Positions 34,989 through 44,506 of a stretch of DNA of 64,000 bases are shown here, in pieces. Under the pieces are notes generated by a model that saw only the letters and a list, made by a program, of their open reading frames with translations, ran no database searches and was not told the origin of the DNA. Origin of the DNA: an uncultured Lachnospiraceae bacterium. Its GTDB lineage: Bacteria; Bacillota; Clostridia; Lachnospirales; Lachnospiraceae. Where the stretch lies: positions 21,691-85,690 of the forward strand of contig CAJTOL010000013.1 in assembly GCA_910577645.1 (NCBI GenBank), in the 5' to 3' direction. The translations under genes and the position numbers were made by a program. Positions within the stretch are counted from its first letter, which is position 1. Each line of letters opens with the position of its first letter.

Positions 34989-36491
34989 ATGAATGACGGG
35001 TTTAAACAATTAAAGCCTTATCTGGATAAAGCTATGGCGGTACAGGCAGCGCTGGTGCTCTTTGAGTGGGATGATGCTACTTTGGCTCCCAAGGCGGCAG
35101 GCGCCAATACTTCCAGAGTGATTGAAATTCTGTCAGGAGAATACTTTCAGGCAGTGACCGGGGAAGAAACCAAGGCTTTGGTAAAAGAGTGCCTGGAAAA
35201 TCCAGAAGGGTTAAAAGAGACAGAGATGGCCCAGGTAAAAGAACTGGAAGATCAGATAGAACAGCTGGACTGTATTCCCAGGGAAGAATATCAGGCATTT
35301 GCCAGGCTTTCCTCTGAATCAGTGCGGCTCTGGGAGAAAGCCAAGGAGGAGGACGACTTTGGCGGCTTTGCCCAGACGCTTCAAAAGGTGGTAGATTATC
35401 AGAAAAAATTTGCCGGATATCGGGCAAAGGAAGGGCAGAAAAAGTACGATGCCCTTTTAGAAGGCTATGAGAAGGGCTTTTCTATGAAAGAGCTGGATCA
35501 ATTTTTCGGGATGTTAAGGGAAGAACTGGTTCCTCTTCTAAAAAAGGTTATGGAAAGCAAAGCTTCGATTCAGGACGATTTTCTCACCGGGGATTTTCCC
35601 GAAGAGAAGCAGGAAGAGCTGGGGAGATTTCTGGCAGAGTATGTGGGGTTTGATTTTGAAAAAGGCGTATTTTCAGTCAGCGCCCATCCCTTTACCACCA
35701 ATCTCCACAACAAGGATGTGCGGATTACCACCCACTATAGCCGCCGCGTAGACAGCTCCCTGTTTTCTGTTATCCACGAAGCAGGGCACGGGATCTATGA
35801 AATGGGGATCCGGGATGATTTGACCCAAACCCTGCTGGGCCAGGGGACTTCCATGGGGATGCATGAATCCCAGTCCCGGTTCTTCGAAAATATTATTGGA
35901 AGAAGCAAGGACTTTTGGATTCCTATCTATGGAAAAGTCCAGGAAATTTTCCCGGATCCCTTTGAGAAAATCAGCCTGGACACTTTTGTAAGGGCTATCA
36001 ATAAAGTCCACCCGGACCTGATTCGCACCGAGGCGGACGAACTGACCTACAGCCTTCACGTTTTGATCCGTTATGAGATTGAAAAAGCCTTGATAGAGGA
36101 GGACTTAGATGTAGAAGAGCTGCCCCGGATTTGGGCGGACAAATATGAAGAATACCTGGGAATCCGCCCAAAAACAGATAAAGAAGGAGTTCTTCAGGAC
36201 ATCCACTGGTCCCAGGGATCTTTCGGCTATTTCCCTTCCTATGCATTAGGAAGTGCCTTTGGCGCGCAGATTTACTACCATATGAAAAAGATTTTGGATT
36301 TTGAGGGCTTGCTCCGCCAGGGGAAGGTGGAGGTAATCCGGGAATATCTGCGGGAGAATATTCACCAGCACGGCAAAATGAAAACAACCCGCCAAATCTT
36401 AAAGGATATGACAGGAGAAGACTTTGATCCCAGATATTATATTCGCTATTTAAAAGAGAAATACACAGCTCTCTATCAAATCGCTGATTGA
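34989..36491 (+). CDS. M32 family metallocarboxypeptidase
   Basis: Zinc carboxypeptidase of the M32 (Taq/Pfu) family, 500 aa, removing C-terminal residues from peptides in the cytoplasm. The zinc motif HEAGH is at residues 263-267, followed by the conserved GMHESQSRFFEN that contains the third ligand glutamate. No signal peptide. The chosen ATG at 34989 follows AAAGGAG; an earlier in-frame start at 34935 would place 18 codons in the terminator-proximal leader. It probably recycles amino acids from peptides. Confidence 0.93.
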   Translation: MNDGFKQLKPYLDKAMAVQAALVLFEWDDATLAPKAAGANTSRVIEILSGEYFQAVTGEETKALVKECLENPEGLKETEMAQVKELEDQIEQLDCIPREEYQAFARLSSESVRLWEKAKEEDDFGGFAQTLQKVVDYQKKFAGYRAKEGQKKYDALLEGYEKGFSMKELDQFFGMLREELVPLLKKVMESKASIQDDFLTGDFPEEKQEELGRFLAEYVGFDFEKGVFSVSAHPFTTNLHNKDVRITTHYSRRVDSSLFSVIHEAGHGIYEMGIRDDLTQTLLGQGTSMGMHESQSRFFENIIGRSKDFWIPIYGKVQEIFPDPFEKISLDTFVRAINKVHPDLIRTEADELTYSLHVLIRYEIEKALIEEDLDVEELPRIWADKYEEYLGIRPKTDKEGVLQDIHWSQGSFGYFPSYALGSAFGAQIYYHMKKILDFEGLLRQGKVEVIREYLRENIHQHGKMKTTRQILKDMTGEDFDPRYYIRYLKEKYTALYQIAD

Positions 36492-36516
36492 AATTTAAAA
36501 AAGGTTATGCTATAGT
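36488..36516 (+). promoter_or_regulatory. metF promoter
   Basis: TTGAAA (36488-36493), overlapping the end of the carboxypeptidase gene, 17 bases, TATAGT (36511-36516). The start near 36523 would place the palindrome at 36532 in the metF leader. Confidence 0.55.
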
Positions 36517-36531
36517 AATTCCATAGAAAAT

Positions 36532-36583
36532 GGGGGTGTCGCAAAATGAAACCAGAGCCTTTATTTCATTTTGCGACATCCCC
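36532..36583. repeat. Long palindrome in the metF leader
   Basis: Two 20-base arms (36532-36551 and 36564-36583) pair completely with one G-U, with a 12-base loop. The inner part of the second arm, ATTTTGCGACATCCCC, recurs with one change at 42240-42255. The T-tract is weak (CCCCTTTCATTT), so it may be an attenuator, a leader hairpin or a REP-like repeat. Confidence 0.75.
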
Positions 36584-36616
36584 TTTCATTTATGGTGGTA
36601 AAAAGGAGAAGTACAC

Positions 36617-37477
36617 ATGAAAATCCGCGATATTCTGGCAGAGGGAAAAACCACTCTGTCCTTTGAAGTATTTCCGCCTAAGACAGCGGATAATTACAGG
36701 TCTGTAGAGGAAGCGGCTTTAGAAATTGCGAAAATCGGCCCTGCTTTTATGAGCGTTACATATGGGGCCGGAGGAGGCACCAGCCAGTATACGGTGCAGA
36801 TTGCCTCAACCATTCAGAAAGCCGCCAGAGTAACACCTTTGGCCCATCTGACCTGCGTTTCCTCCACAAGACAACGGGTAAAAGAGATTCTCACAGAATT
36901 AAAAGAAAATCAGATTGAAAATGTTCTGGCTTTAAGAGGCGATATTCCTGAGGGAGGTCCCCTTGCCCATGACTATCAGTATGCATCCCAGCTGATTTAT
37001 GATGTGAAGCAGGCCGGGGATTTTTGTATCGGGGCCGCCTGCTACCCGGAGGGACATGTAGAGTCGGCCAACAAGACCCAGGACATTCTTCACCTGAAAG
37101 AAAAGGTGGAGGCAGGCTGTGACTTTGTTACAACGCAGATGTTTTTTGATAACAATATTTTATATAATTATCTCTACCGGATCCGGGAAAAAGGCATTAC
37201 TGTGCCGGTCATTGCCGGAATTATGCCTGTAACCAATGTAAAACAGATTCACCGGATCTGTAAAATGTCCGGCACCTATCTGCCGTCCAGATTTAAGGCC
37301 ATAGTAGATCGGTTTGGGGATAATCCGGCAGCTATGAAGCAGGCGGGAATTGCCTATGCCACGGAGCAGATTATTGACCTGATAGCCAACGGGGTAAATG
37401 GTATCCACGTTTATTCCATGAATAAGCCTGATGTGGCGGCCCGAATCAAAGAAAGCCTGTCCCAGATTGTAGGGTAA
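36617..37477 (+). CDS. metF: Methylenetetrahydrofolate reductase
   Basis: Flavoprotein of 286 aa that reduces 5,10-methylene-THF to 5-methyl-THF, the methyl donor for MetH. Typical features are LSFEVFPPK near the N-terminus, the MSVTYGAGGGTS loop and the QMFFDN segment. It starts behind AAAAGGAGAAG. The MetH activation subunit and metH follow within 30-40 bases, forming a methionine operon. The palindrome upstream may take part in control. In acetogenic clostridia the same enzyme serves the Wood-Ljungdahl pathway, but the context here points to methionine. Confidence 0.96.
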   Translation: MKIRDILAEGKTTLSFEVFPPKTADNYRSVEEAALEIAKIGPAFMSVTYGAGGGTSQYTVQIASTIQKAARVTPLAHLTCVSSTRQRVKEILTELKENQIENVLALRGDIPEGGPLAHDYQYASQLIYDVKQAGDFCIGAACYPEGHVESANKTQDILHLKEKVEAGCDFVTTQMFFDNNILYNYLYRIREKGITVPVIAGIMPVTNVKQIHRICKMSGTYLPSRFKAIVDRFGDNPAAMKQAGIAYATEQIIDLIANGVNGIHVYSMNKPDVAARIKESLSQIVG

Positions 37478-37503
37478 TCTCTAAAGGGAAAGAGGAAAAC
37501 AAG

Positions 37504-38145
37504 GTGGAAATCAACAGAAACGAAATTTTCCGGTATCTGGGCTATGGCAGGGCGGAAGCAGACGAAAGGACTAAGGAGCTTGCGGAATCCTGCTTAAAAG
37601 AACTTGAGAAGGAGACATCTCCCAAAAGCCTTATAAGGATCTATTCTCTGACACTGAGAGAAGGCTATGAGATTGACGGCGGCTGCTTTCAGACCGTCAG
37701 CAGAAATCTGTGGAAAAACTTAAAGGATTGTAGCCAGATTGCTGTTTTTGCCGCCACTCTGGGAGTTGGGGCAGATAAGCTGATTCAGAAATATGAAAAG
37801 CTTGAGATCAGCAGGGCGGTGGTTTTGCAGGCAGCGGCCACGGCTATGCTGGAGGCCTTCTGTGACAGGGAGTGTCAGGATCTTAAAGAAAAATGCCAGA
37901 GCCAGGGCCTGTATCTGCGCCCCAGGTTTAGTCCCGGATATGGGGATTTTCCCCTGGAGAACCAGAAAAATTTATTAGACGCCCTGGAGGCGGGAAAGCG
38001 AATCGGGATCAAGCTTACAGACAGCTTGCTGATGACGCCGGTAAAATCGGTGACAGCGGTGATGGGAATCAGCAGAAAGGCTTACCGGTGTGAAGTAAAA
38101 GGGTGTGAGGCCTGTGAGAAAGGAGACTGTCCCTACCGGCGGTAA
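37504..38145 (+). CDS. Separate MetH activation-domain protein
   Basis: A 213-aa protein corresponding to the C-terminal SAM-binding activation domain of cobalamin-dependent methionine synthase, which supports reductive remethylation of inactive cob(II)alamin. The SAM-binding motif is RFSPGYGDFPLE near residue 140. The C-terminus is Cys-rich (CEVKGCEACEKGDCPY), which could bind iron-sulfur or zinc. metH directly downstream lacks this domain, so the two form a split MetH. Starts at GTG. Confidence 0.9.
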   Translation: MEINRNEIFRYLGYGRAEADERTKELAESCLKELEKETSPKSLIRIYSLTLREGYEIDGGCFQTVSRNLWKNLKDCSQIAVFAATLGVGADKLIQKYEKLEISRAVVLQAAATAMLEAFCDRECQDLKEKCQSQGLYLRPRFSPGYGDFPLENQKNLLDALEAGKRIGIKLTDSLLMTPVKSVTAVMGISRKAYRCEVKGCEACEKGDCPYRR

Positions 38146-38183
38146 AGCCGGACGGCAGAGATAAAGAAAGAAGGGAAACAGCC

Positions 38184-40595
38184 ATGTATAAGATATTAGA
38201 AGAAATGAAGAAACGCCGCCTTTTTTTTGACGGAGGCACCGGCAGTATTCTTCAGGCTAAAGGCTTAAAGGCAGGAGAGCTTCCGGAAACCTGGAACATT
38301 CTTCACCCGGAAATCCTGGTGGAGCTTCACAAAGATTATCTGAAAGCCGGGGCGGATATTATCAATACCAATACGTTTGGAGCCAATGGGCTGAAATTTT
38401 ATCCCGGCGGGGAATTTGATCTGGAGCAGGTGATAAAGGCGGCTGTCTCCAACGCCAGGGAGGCGGTGAGACAGGCAGGAAAGGAAGCCTTTATTGCTCT
38501 GGATATGGGGCCTACCGGAAAGCTTTTAAAGCCCTTGGGCGACCTGGACTTTGAGGCGGCAGTGGGATTGTACCGGGACATAGCCCGAATAGGGGCAGGA
38601 GAAGGGGTGGATCTGGCCCTTATTGAGACCATGAGCGACAGCTATGAGATAAAGGCGGCGGTTTTGGGAGTAAAAGAAGCCTGTGATCTGCCCGTATTTG
38701 TCACTATGGTATTTGATGAAAAGGGAAAGCTTCTTACCGGAGGAACCGTAGAGTCTATGGCGGCCTTGCTGGAGGGGCTGGGAGTGGACGGAATCGGAGT
38801 CAATTGTGGATTAGGACCGGTTCAGATGAAGCCTATTGTGGAAAAGCTTTTAAAAGTGACCTCCCTGCCGGTAATTGTAAACCCCAATGCCGGGCTTCCA
38901 AGAAGCCAGGAGGGAAGGACTGTATACGATATAGACAGTGAAGCTTTTGCCAGGGAAATGAAGGAGATCGCTTCCATGGGAGCCGTAATAGTAGGCGGCT
39001 GCTGCGGAACTACGCCGGAACACATAAAAAAGACGGTGGATCTGTGCCGGGAACTTCCGGTTTCCTGGCCAAAAGAGCAGAACCAGACTGTGGTTTCTTC
39101 CTATTCCAGGGCAGTTATCATTGGCCGGGATCCGGTAATTATTGGAGAACGGATTAACCCTACAGGCAAATCCAAATTTAAGCAGGCCTTAAGGGATCAT
39201 GATTTGGAACATATCCTTCGGGAGGCAGCCGTTCAGCAAGATAACGGAGCCCACATACTGGATGTAAACGTAGGGCTTCCGGAGATCGATGAACCTTCCA
39301 TGATGGAGGAGGTGATCAAAGAGCTTCAGAGCATTACAGAGCTGCCCCTCCAGATTGATACTTCTAATGTAGAAGCCATGGAGCGGGGGATGCGGGTTTA
39401 TAACGGCAAGCCCCTGATCAATTCTGTCAACGGCAAGGATGAAGTTATGGAGGCAGTATTCCCTCTGGTAAAAAAGTACGGCGGTACCGTGGTGGCTTTG
39501 TGCCTGGACGAGGACGGGATTCCGGATACTGCAGAGGGAAGAATCCGTATTGCAGAAAAGATTTATGACAGGGCAGCACGGTACGGAATAAAGGCAAAAG
39601 ACATTCTGGTAGACGGGCTTTGCATGACCGTAAGCTCGGACAGCAAGGGGGCGCTGACTACTCTGGAAACCTTAAGAAGAATCCGGGATGATCTGGGAGG
39701 AAAGAGCATTTTAGGGGTGTCCAATATTTCCTTCGGACTGCCTCAAAGAGAGATCATTAATGCCGCATTTTTTACTATGGCTCTTGAAAATGGCCTTAAT
39801 GCGGCCATTATCAACCCAAACTCTGAAGCTATGATGCGGGCCTATTACAGCTACCGCGCTTTGGCGGGGCTGGATCCTCAGTGCAGCAGTTATATCGGGG
39901 CTTACGGCGGGCAGAAAAAAGACGAGATTCCCTTAAAAGAGGAAAAGGACACAGCTTCTTCCCGGCTTTTTTCTTCCATTGTAAGAGGGCTGAAAGAGGG
40001 GGCGGCCAGATCTGCCAAAGGGCTTTTGGGAGAACAGGCTCCCCTGGAAATTATTAATCAGACTATGATTCCTGCTCTGGACTTTGTAGGACAGGGGTTT
40101 GAGAAAGGAACCATATTCCTGCCGCAGCTTTTGATGAGCGCAGAGGCGGCCAAGGCGGCCTTTGAAGTGATTAAGGATGAGATGCAGAAGCTGGGGCAGG
40201 CACAGGAGAAAAAAGGAAAGATTATTTTGGCTACAGTTCAGGGCGATATTCATGATATTGGTAAAAATATCGTAAAAGTATTGCTGGAAAACTACAGCTA
40301 TGAGGTAATCGATCTGGGCAGGGATGTGCCGCCGGAAACCGTTGCAGACAGGGCGGTTTTAGAGCAGGTTCCCTTGGTTGGGTTAAGCGCCCTGATGACC
40401 ACTACCGTTCCCAGCATGGAGGCCACTATCCGGCTTTTGCAAAAAAAGGCTCCCTGGGTGAAAATCATGGCAGGCGGAGCGGTTTTAACCAGGGAGTATG
40501 CAGAAACCATTGGGGCAGACTGCTACTGTAAGGATGCTATGGCCTCGGTGAATTATGCAGAATCCGTAATATGCGGTCCTGCCCTTAAACGCTGA
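38184..40595 (+). CDS. metH: Cobalamin-dependent methionine synthase, without activation domain
   Basis: Transfers the methyl group of 5-methyl-THF to homocysteine through cobalamin. Domains in order over 803 aa: homocysteine-binding barrel with zinc ligands Cys208 and Cys273/Cys274; pterin-binding barrel (VIIGERINPTGKSKF); helical cap; and Rossmann cobalamin domain with the base-off His690 in GDIHDIGKN. E. coli MetH is about 1,230 aa with a fourth activation domain. Here that function is provided by the preceding gene. The operon context with metF is consistent. Confidence 0.96.
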   Translation: MYKILEEMKKRRLFFDGGTGSILQAKGLKAGELPETWNILHPEILVELHKDYLKAGADIINTNTFGANGLKFYPGGEFDLEQVIKAAVSNAREAVRQAGKEAFIALDMGPTGKLLKPLGDLDFEAAVGLYRDIARIGAGEGVDLALIETMSDSYEIKAAVLGVKEACDLPVFVTMVFDEKGKLLTGGTVESMAALLEGLGVDGIGVNCGLGPVQMKPIVEKLLKVTSLPVIVNPNAGLPRSQEGRTVYDIDSEAFAREMKEIASMGAVIVGGCCGTTPEHIKKTVDLCRELPVSWPKEQNQTVVSSYSRAVIIGRDPVIIGERINPTGKSKFKQALRDHDLEHILREAAVQQDNGAHILDVNVGLPEIDEPSMMEEVIKELQSITELPLQIDTSNVEAMERGMRVYNGKPLINSVNGKDEVMEAVFPLVKKYGGTVVALCLDEDGIPDTAEGRIRIAEKIYDRAARYGIKAKDILVDGLCMTVSSDSKGALTTLETLRRIRDDLGGKSILGVSNISFGLPQREIINAAFFTMALENGLNAAIINPNSEAMMRAYYSYRALAGLDPQCSSYIGAYGGQKKDEIPLKEEKDTASSRLFSSIVRGLKEGAARSAKGLLGEQAPLEIINQTMIPALDFVGQGFEKGTIFLPQLLMSAEAAKAAFEVIKDEMQKLGQAQEKKGKIILATVQGDIHDIGKNIVKVLLENYSYEVIDLGRDVPPETVADRAVLEQVPLVGLSALMTTTVPSMEATIRLLQKKAPWVKIMAGGAVLTREYAETIGADCYCKDAMASVNYAESVICGPALKR

Positions 40596-40698
40596 GGGCA
40601 GAGAAGCTTAAGGCCGGTAACCCTGGCGGCATTTGTCAAATATCCGCGCAAGCATAGCCTGTTTTCCGCATTGCTTGGGGGAATAAAGGAGCAGCAAC

Positions 40699-42156
40699 GT
40701 GTTATTTTCCAGCATGTCATTTTTAGTTTTATTTCTTCCGGTAACTCTGGCCGGATATTTCCTTTTGCCAAAGGCTTTGAAAAACCTTTGGCTTTTGGCT
40801 GTAAGCATGGTTTTTTACGCATGGGGGGAACCGGATTTTGTAGTGATTATGGCGGCCTCCATTGCCATAAATTATGGATTCGGGTTGGCGGCAGACCGGT
40901 TTCGGGATAACAAATATGGGGGCAGAATCGTTCTGATTCTTATGACATTCTGCAATTTGGGAATCCTGGGATATTATAAATACATGAATTTTTTTGTGGA
41001 AAATGTCAACCGCCTGGCAGAAAAAGAGGTGCTTGCGCCTACGGCCATTGCGCTTCCCATAGGCATCTCTTTCTTTACTTTTCAGGCCATGTCCTATGTA
41101 ATTGATGTGTATCGAAAAAACGGAAAAGTGCAAAAAAACATCTTAAATGTGGGTCTGTACATTGCATTTTTTCCTCAGCTTATTGCAGGCCCTATTGTCC
41201 GCTATGAGACCTTTTCTGAACAGATTAAAGACCATCCGGTTACAATTTCCGGCTTTCGGGCCGGGGTTCATCGCTTTCTGTACGGGTTTATAAAAAAGGT
41301 TCTGATAGCCAATACTATGGCTGTCATAGCGGACTACATTTTTACCCTGCCCGCTGCCGGAGAGCTGACTGTGGGGGCCGCCTGGCTGGGGGCGGTTTCC
41401 TACACCTTTCAAATATACTTTGACTTTTCGGCATACTCAGATATGGCTATTGGACTGGGGCGGATGCTGGGATTTTCTTTTCCGGAGAACTTCTGTTACC
41501 CTTATATGGCGGATTCTGTAACAGATTTTTGGAGGCGCTGGCACATTTCCCTTAGTTCCTGGTTTCGGGATTATGTGTATATCCCCCTGGGTGGATCCAG
41601 GGTGGATTCCAGGTGGAAACTGGTTCGGAACTTGTTTGTGGTCTGGTTCTTAACGGGAATCTGGCATGGCGCGGCCTGGACCTTTGTCTGCTGGGGGATT
41701 TTTTATTTTGTGCTTTTGACTCTGGAGAAGCTTTTTAAGCTTCCGGAGAAAGCAAAAGAGTATAAAATCCAGTGGCTTTACCGGATTTTGACTCTCCTTT
41801 TTGTGATGCTTGGATGGGTGCTGTTCCGGGCGGAAAGCCTGGGGGAAGCGGCCCTTTATTTAAAGACCATGGCGGGTTTTTCTGCGGCCCGTCCAAAGGT
41901 ATCCTGGACTCTGTATTACCTGTGGGAATACCGGTGGTATTTCCTCAGCGCAGCTCTGGCCAGCACGCCTCTTGCAGGCCGCTTTCTTAAGTGGGCAGAC
42001 AGGGAAAATCCTCCAAAACCGGGAGAAGACTCTCCGGGACTTGCCGGGGAGCTTGTACGGCTGACTGTCCATGGAGGTGTGTTTTTCCTGTTTCTGCTGG
42101 CAGTTTCTGAGTTGGTGATGGGGGCTCATAATCCTTTTATTTATTTTAATTTTTAA
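40699..42156 (+). CDS. MBOAT family O-acyltransferase (AlgI-like)
   Basis: Polytopic membrane-bound O-acyltransferase of 485 aa, about ten to twelve helices, related to AlgI and DltB. The family histidines are seen at His282 (FWRRWHISLS) and His323 (TGIWHGAAW). Such proteins pass acetyl groups across the membrane for O-acetylation of extracellular polysaccharides. The adjacent DHHW-motif gene encodes the likely extracellular acetyl-transfer partner. It starts with GTG behind AAAGGAG, 103 bases after metH. The polymer acetylated is not known. Confidence 0.9.
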   Translation: MLFSSMSFLVLFLPVTLAGYFLLPKALKNLWLLAVSMVFYAWGEPDFVVIMAASIAINYGFGLAADRFRDNKYGGRIVLILMTFCNLGILGYYKYMNFFVENVNRLAEKEVLAPTAIALPIGISFFTFQAMSYVIDVYRKNGKVQKNILNVGLYIAFFPQLIAGPIVRYETFSEQIKDHPVTISGFRAGVHRFLYGFIKKVLIANTMAVIADYIFTLPAAGELTVGAAWLGAVSYTFQIYFDFSAYSDMAIGLGRMLGFSFPENFCYPYMADSVTDFWRRWHISLSSWFRDYVYIPLGGSRVDSRWKLVRNLFVVWFLTGIWHGAAWTFVCWGIFYFVLLTLEKLFKLPEKAKEYKIQWLYRILTLLFVMLGWVLFRAESLGEAALYLKTMAGFSAARPKVSWTLYYLWEYRWYFLSAALASTPLAGRFLKWADRENPPKPGEDSPGLAGELVRLTVHGGVFFLFLLAVSELVMGAHNPFIYFNF

Positions 42157-42169
42157 ACAAAAATATCTT

Positions 42170-42198
42170 TTGACCCCAATCCCATTCTATGCTATGAT
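42170..42198 (+). promoter_or_regulatory. Promoter of the DHHW gene
   Basis: TTGACC (42170-42175), 17 bases, TATGAT (42193-42198). Confidence 0.65.
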
Positions 42199-42235
42199 AA
42201 AAAAAATCTGAACTCACATATAAGGCAGAAAAAGC

Positions 42236-42264
42236 GGGGATTTTGCAACATCCCCCTGCAGGGG
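42236..42264. repeat. Leader palindromes before the DHHW gene
   Basis: GGGGAT (42236-42241) / ATCCCC (42250-42255) hairpin, containing a 16-mer related to the metF leader palindrome, and overlapping a perfect CCCCTGCAGGGG (42253-42264). The ribosome binding site GGGGAGG overlaps the second palindrome's end, so structure could mask translation initiation. Confidence 0.6.
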
Positions 42265-42271
42265 AGGAAAG

Positions 42272-43468
42272 GTGAAACAATATTTCCTTTTAGAGAAAAT
42301 CAACCGTCTGGGCCTGACGGCGGCATTTCTTGCCAGCGTGGCTTTTATGGCAGTGTGGAACCTGCCCGGAGCAGGCCGGGCCGCCATAAAAGCCATGGAG
42401 CAGGAGGAGGCCGGAAACCGGAAGCTCTGGGCCGGGATTCCAGGCGCTCTGGATTCCTATTATTCAGAAAGCATAAAAGGACGTTACCGGTTTATTGAGG
42501 GAAACGGCCTGATAAAAAGTCTGGCCGGGCTGCGTACCTGCAACGATACGGTGCGTTTGGACAACGGATATTTAGAGCGTCTCAGCAACGAATTTCATAT
42601 AGAAGAAACCATAGAAAGCCTGACAAAACTGAACCAGTACTGCCAGGAACAGGGGATTCCCTTTCTCTGCGTCCTGGCGCCCTCAAAGGTCTGCCGGTAC
42701 GATCCGGGGCTTCCTGTGGGAGTGCCGGATCAGGTAAATCCCGGAGCGGATCAAGTGGTTGCCGGGCTGAGAGAGGAAGGGGTTTTTGTAATGGATTTGC
42801 GGGAAATCCTTCATGAAGAAGGCCTTTCCCATGAGGAAATGTTTTTTCATACAGACCATCATTGGACTTCGGAGGGAGCCTTTTGGGGCTACCAGAAGCT
42901 GGTGGAGCGTTTAAATTCCGACTATGGATATTCCATTGACAAAAGCCTGACAGACAGAGATAATTTTTGTGAAAAGGACTTTCCGGAGGCTTTTTTGGGA
43001 TCCTATGGAAAACGTACCGGAAAGTATTTTGGCGGGGTGGACGATATTTCCGTTATTCTGCCGGATTTCCCCACAAATCTTCAGACAGAAGTGCCGGACA
43101 GGGGGCTGGTGCGGGAGGGGGACTTTTCCCAGGCTATTCTGGACTGGAGCCAGATAGAAGATTCCTGGTATTACGATGACAGCCATATTCCCTATGCCGT
43201 CTATACGGGAGACGATTATAATTTGATCCGCCATACCAACCAGACTGCCGGGGAGGACAAAACGGTTTTATTTTTAAAAGATTCCTTTGTGCGCCCGGTA
43301 GAAAGCTTTCTGAGCCTGGGGGTCCGCCAGGTGGAAGCCATTGACTTGCGGATAGAGCCCCGGATTTCTGTCAAAGATTATGTGGCGGAAAACCGTCCGG
43401 ATATGGTGATTTTTATGTGCAGTATTTGGGCTTTAAAGGACTACAATCTTATTGATTTCGGACTGTAG
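42272..43468 (+). CDS. DHHW-motif protein, AlgJ/AlgX-like acetylation partner
   Basis: A 398-aa protein with one N-terminal membrane anchor (about residues 12-30) and an extracellular SGNH-hydrolase-like domain of the AlgJ/AlgX/DHHW family. The motif DHHW is at residues 195-198 and a late serine motif FLKDSFVRP near residue 332. With the MBOAT protein it would complete O-acetyl transfer to an exported polymer. It starts at GTG behind GGGGAGG. It has its own promoter although the MBOAT gene ends only 115 bases upstream. Confidence 0.88.
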   Translation: MKQYFLLEKINRLGLTAAFLASVAFMAVWNLPGAGRAAIKAMEQEEAGNRKLWAGIPGALDSYYSESIKGRYRFIEGNGLIKSLAGLRTCNDTVRLDNGYLERLSNEFHIEETIESLTKLNQYCQEQGIPFLCVLAPSKVCRYDPGLPVGVPDQVNPGADQVVAGLREEGVFVMDLREILHEEGLSHEEMFFHTDHHWTSEGAFWGYQKLVERLNSDYGYSIDKSLTDRDNFCEKDFPEAFLGSYGKRTGKYFGGVDDISVILPDFPTNLQTEVPDRGLVREGDFSQAILDWSQIEDSWYYDDSHIPYAVYTGDDYNLIRHTNQTAGEDKTVLFLKDSFVRPVESFLSLGVRQVEAIDLRIEPRISVKDYVAENRPDMVIFMCSIWALKDYNLIDFGL

Positions 43469-43519
43469 GCTATTTATGTATATAGGCGTTATCACGATAA
43501 AGGAAAGAAGGGACAGAGT

Positions 43520-44506
43520 ATGATAGATATGATTCAAAGACCAAGAAGGCTGCGTACCAGCCCGCTTCTTCGCAAAATGGTTCGGGAGACCCGTATGGAC
43601 AAGTCTTCCCTGATCTATCCCATGTTTGTAAAAGAAGGAACCAATATAAAAGAGGAAATTCCCACCATGCCGGGCCAGTTCCGTTACAGTGTGGATCGGC
43701 TGCCGGAGGCCCTGGAGGAGGTTGCAAGAGCCGGTGTCCCCAGCGTTATGCTCTTTGGCATCCCAGAACACAAGGATGCCTGCGGAAGCGGTGCATATAG
43801 GGAGGACGGCATTATTCAGAAGGCTTTCCGTAAGGCTAAGGAAAGCGTGCCGGATCTCTATTATATCGGCGATGTGTGTATGTGTGAGTACACTTCTCAC
43901 GGTCACTGCGGGATTCTGGACGGGACTTATGTGGACAATGACAAAACCCTGGAGTATCTGGCAAAAATTGCCCTTTCCCAGGTTCAGGCGGGGGCTGACA
44001 TGGTAGCTCCTTCCGATATGATGGACGGCCGGGTAGCGGCCATCCGGGAAATCTTAGACAATAATGGCTACGTGACCACTCCCGTTATGGCCTATGCAGC
44101 CAAGTATGCTTCCGGATTTTACGGCCCCTTCCGGGATGCGGCAGGCTCTGCGCCGTCTTTTGGGGATCGAAAGAGCTACCAGATGGATTACCACAATCGG
44201 AAAGAGGCCTTAAAAGAAGTTTTTTCTGACATAGAAGAGGGAGCTGACATTATCATGATCAAGCCGGCTCTGTCGTATCTGGATATTATCCGGGAGACGG
44301 CCGACGCCATAGATCTTCCGGTGGCAGCTTACAGCGTCAGCGGCGAGTACGCCATGATTAAGGCCGGCGGAAAGCTGGGATATATTGACCAGGACAGTTT
44401 GATTTGCGAGACCGCTGCCAGCATTTACCGGGCAGGCTGCAATATTCTTCTGACTTATTTTGCAAAAGAACTGGCCGGATTTATGGATGAGGGGAGAATC
44501 GGATAA
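43520..44506 (+). CDS. hemB: Porphobilinogen synthase (delta-aminolevulinate dehydratase)
   Basis: Condenses two 5-aminolevulinate molecules to porphobilinogen, the first pyrrole of haem, sirohaem and cobalamin synthesis. The 328 aa include the Schiff-base lysines Lys195 (YAAKYASGFYGPF) and Lys248 (MIKPALSYLD) and a zinc site of Cys120, Cys122 and Cys130, so it belongs to the zinc-dependent class. Its stop codon shares one base with the hemL start. hemA, hemC and hemD are not nearby. Confidence 0.97.
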   Translation: MIDMIQRPRRLRTSPLLRKMVRETRMDKSSLIYPMFVKEGTNIKEEIPTMPGQFRYSVDRLPEALEEVARAGVPSVMLFGIPEHKDACGSGAYREDGIIQKAFRKAKESVPDLYYIGDVCMCEYTSHGHCGILDGTYVDNDKTLEYLAKIALSQVQAGADMVAPSDMMDGRVAAIREILDNNGYVTTPVMAYAAKYASGFYGPFRDAAGSAPSFGDRKSYQMDYHNRKEALKEVFSDIEEGADIIMIKPALSYLDIIRETADAIDLPVAAYSVSGEYAMIKAGGKLGYIDQDSLICETAASIYRAGCNILLTYFAKELAGFMDEGRIG

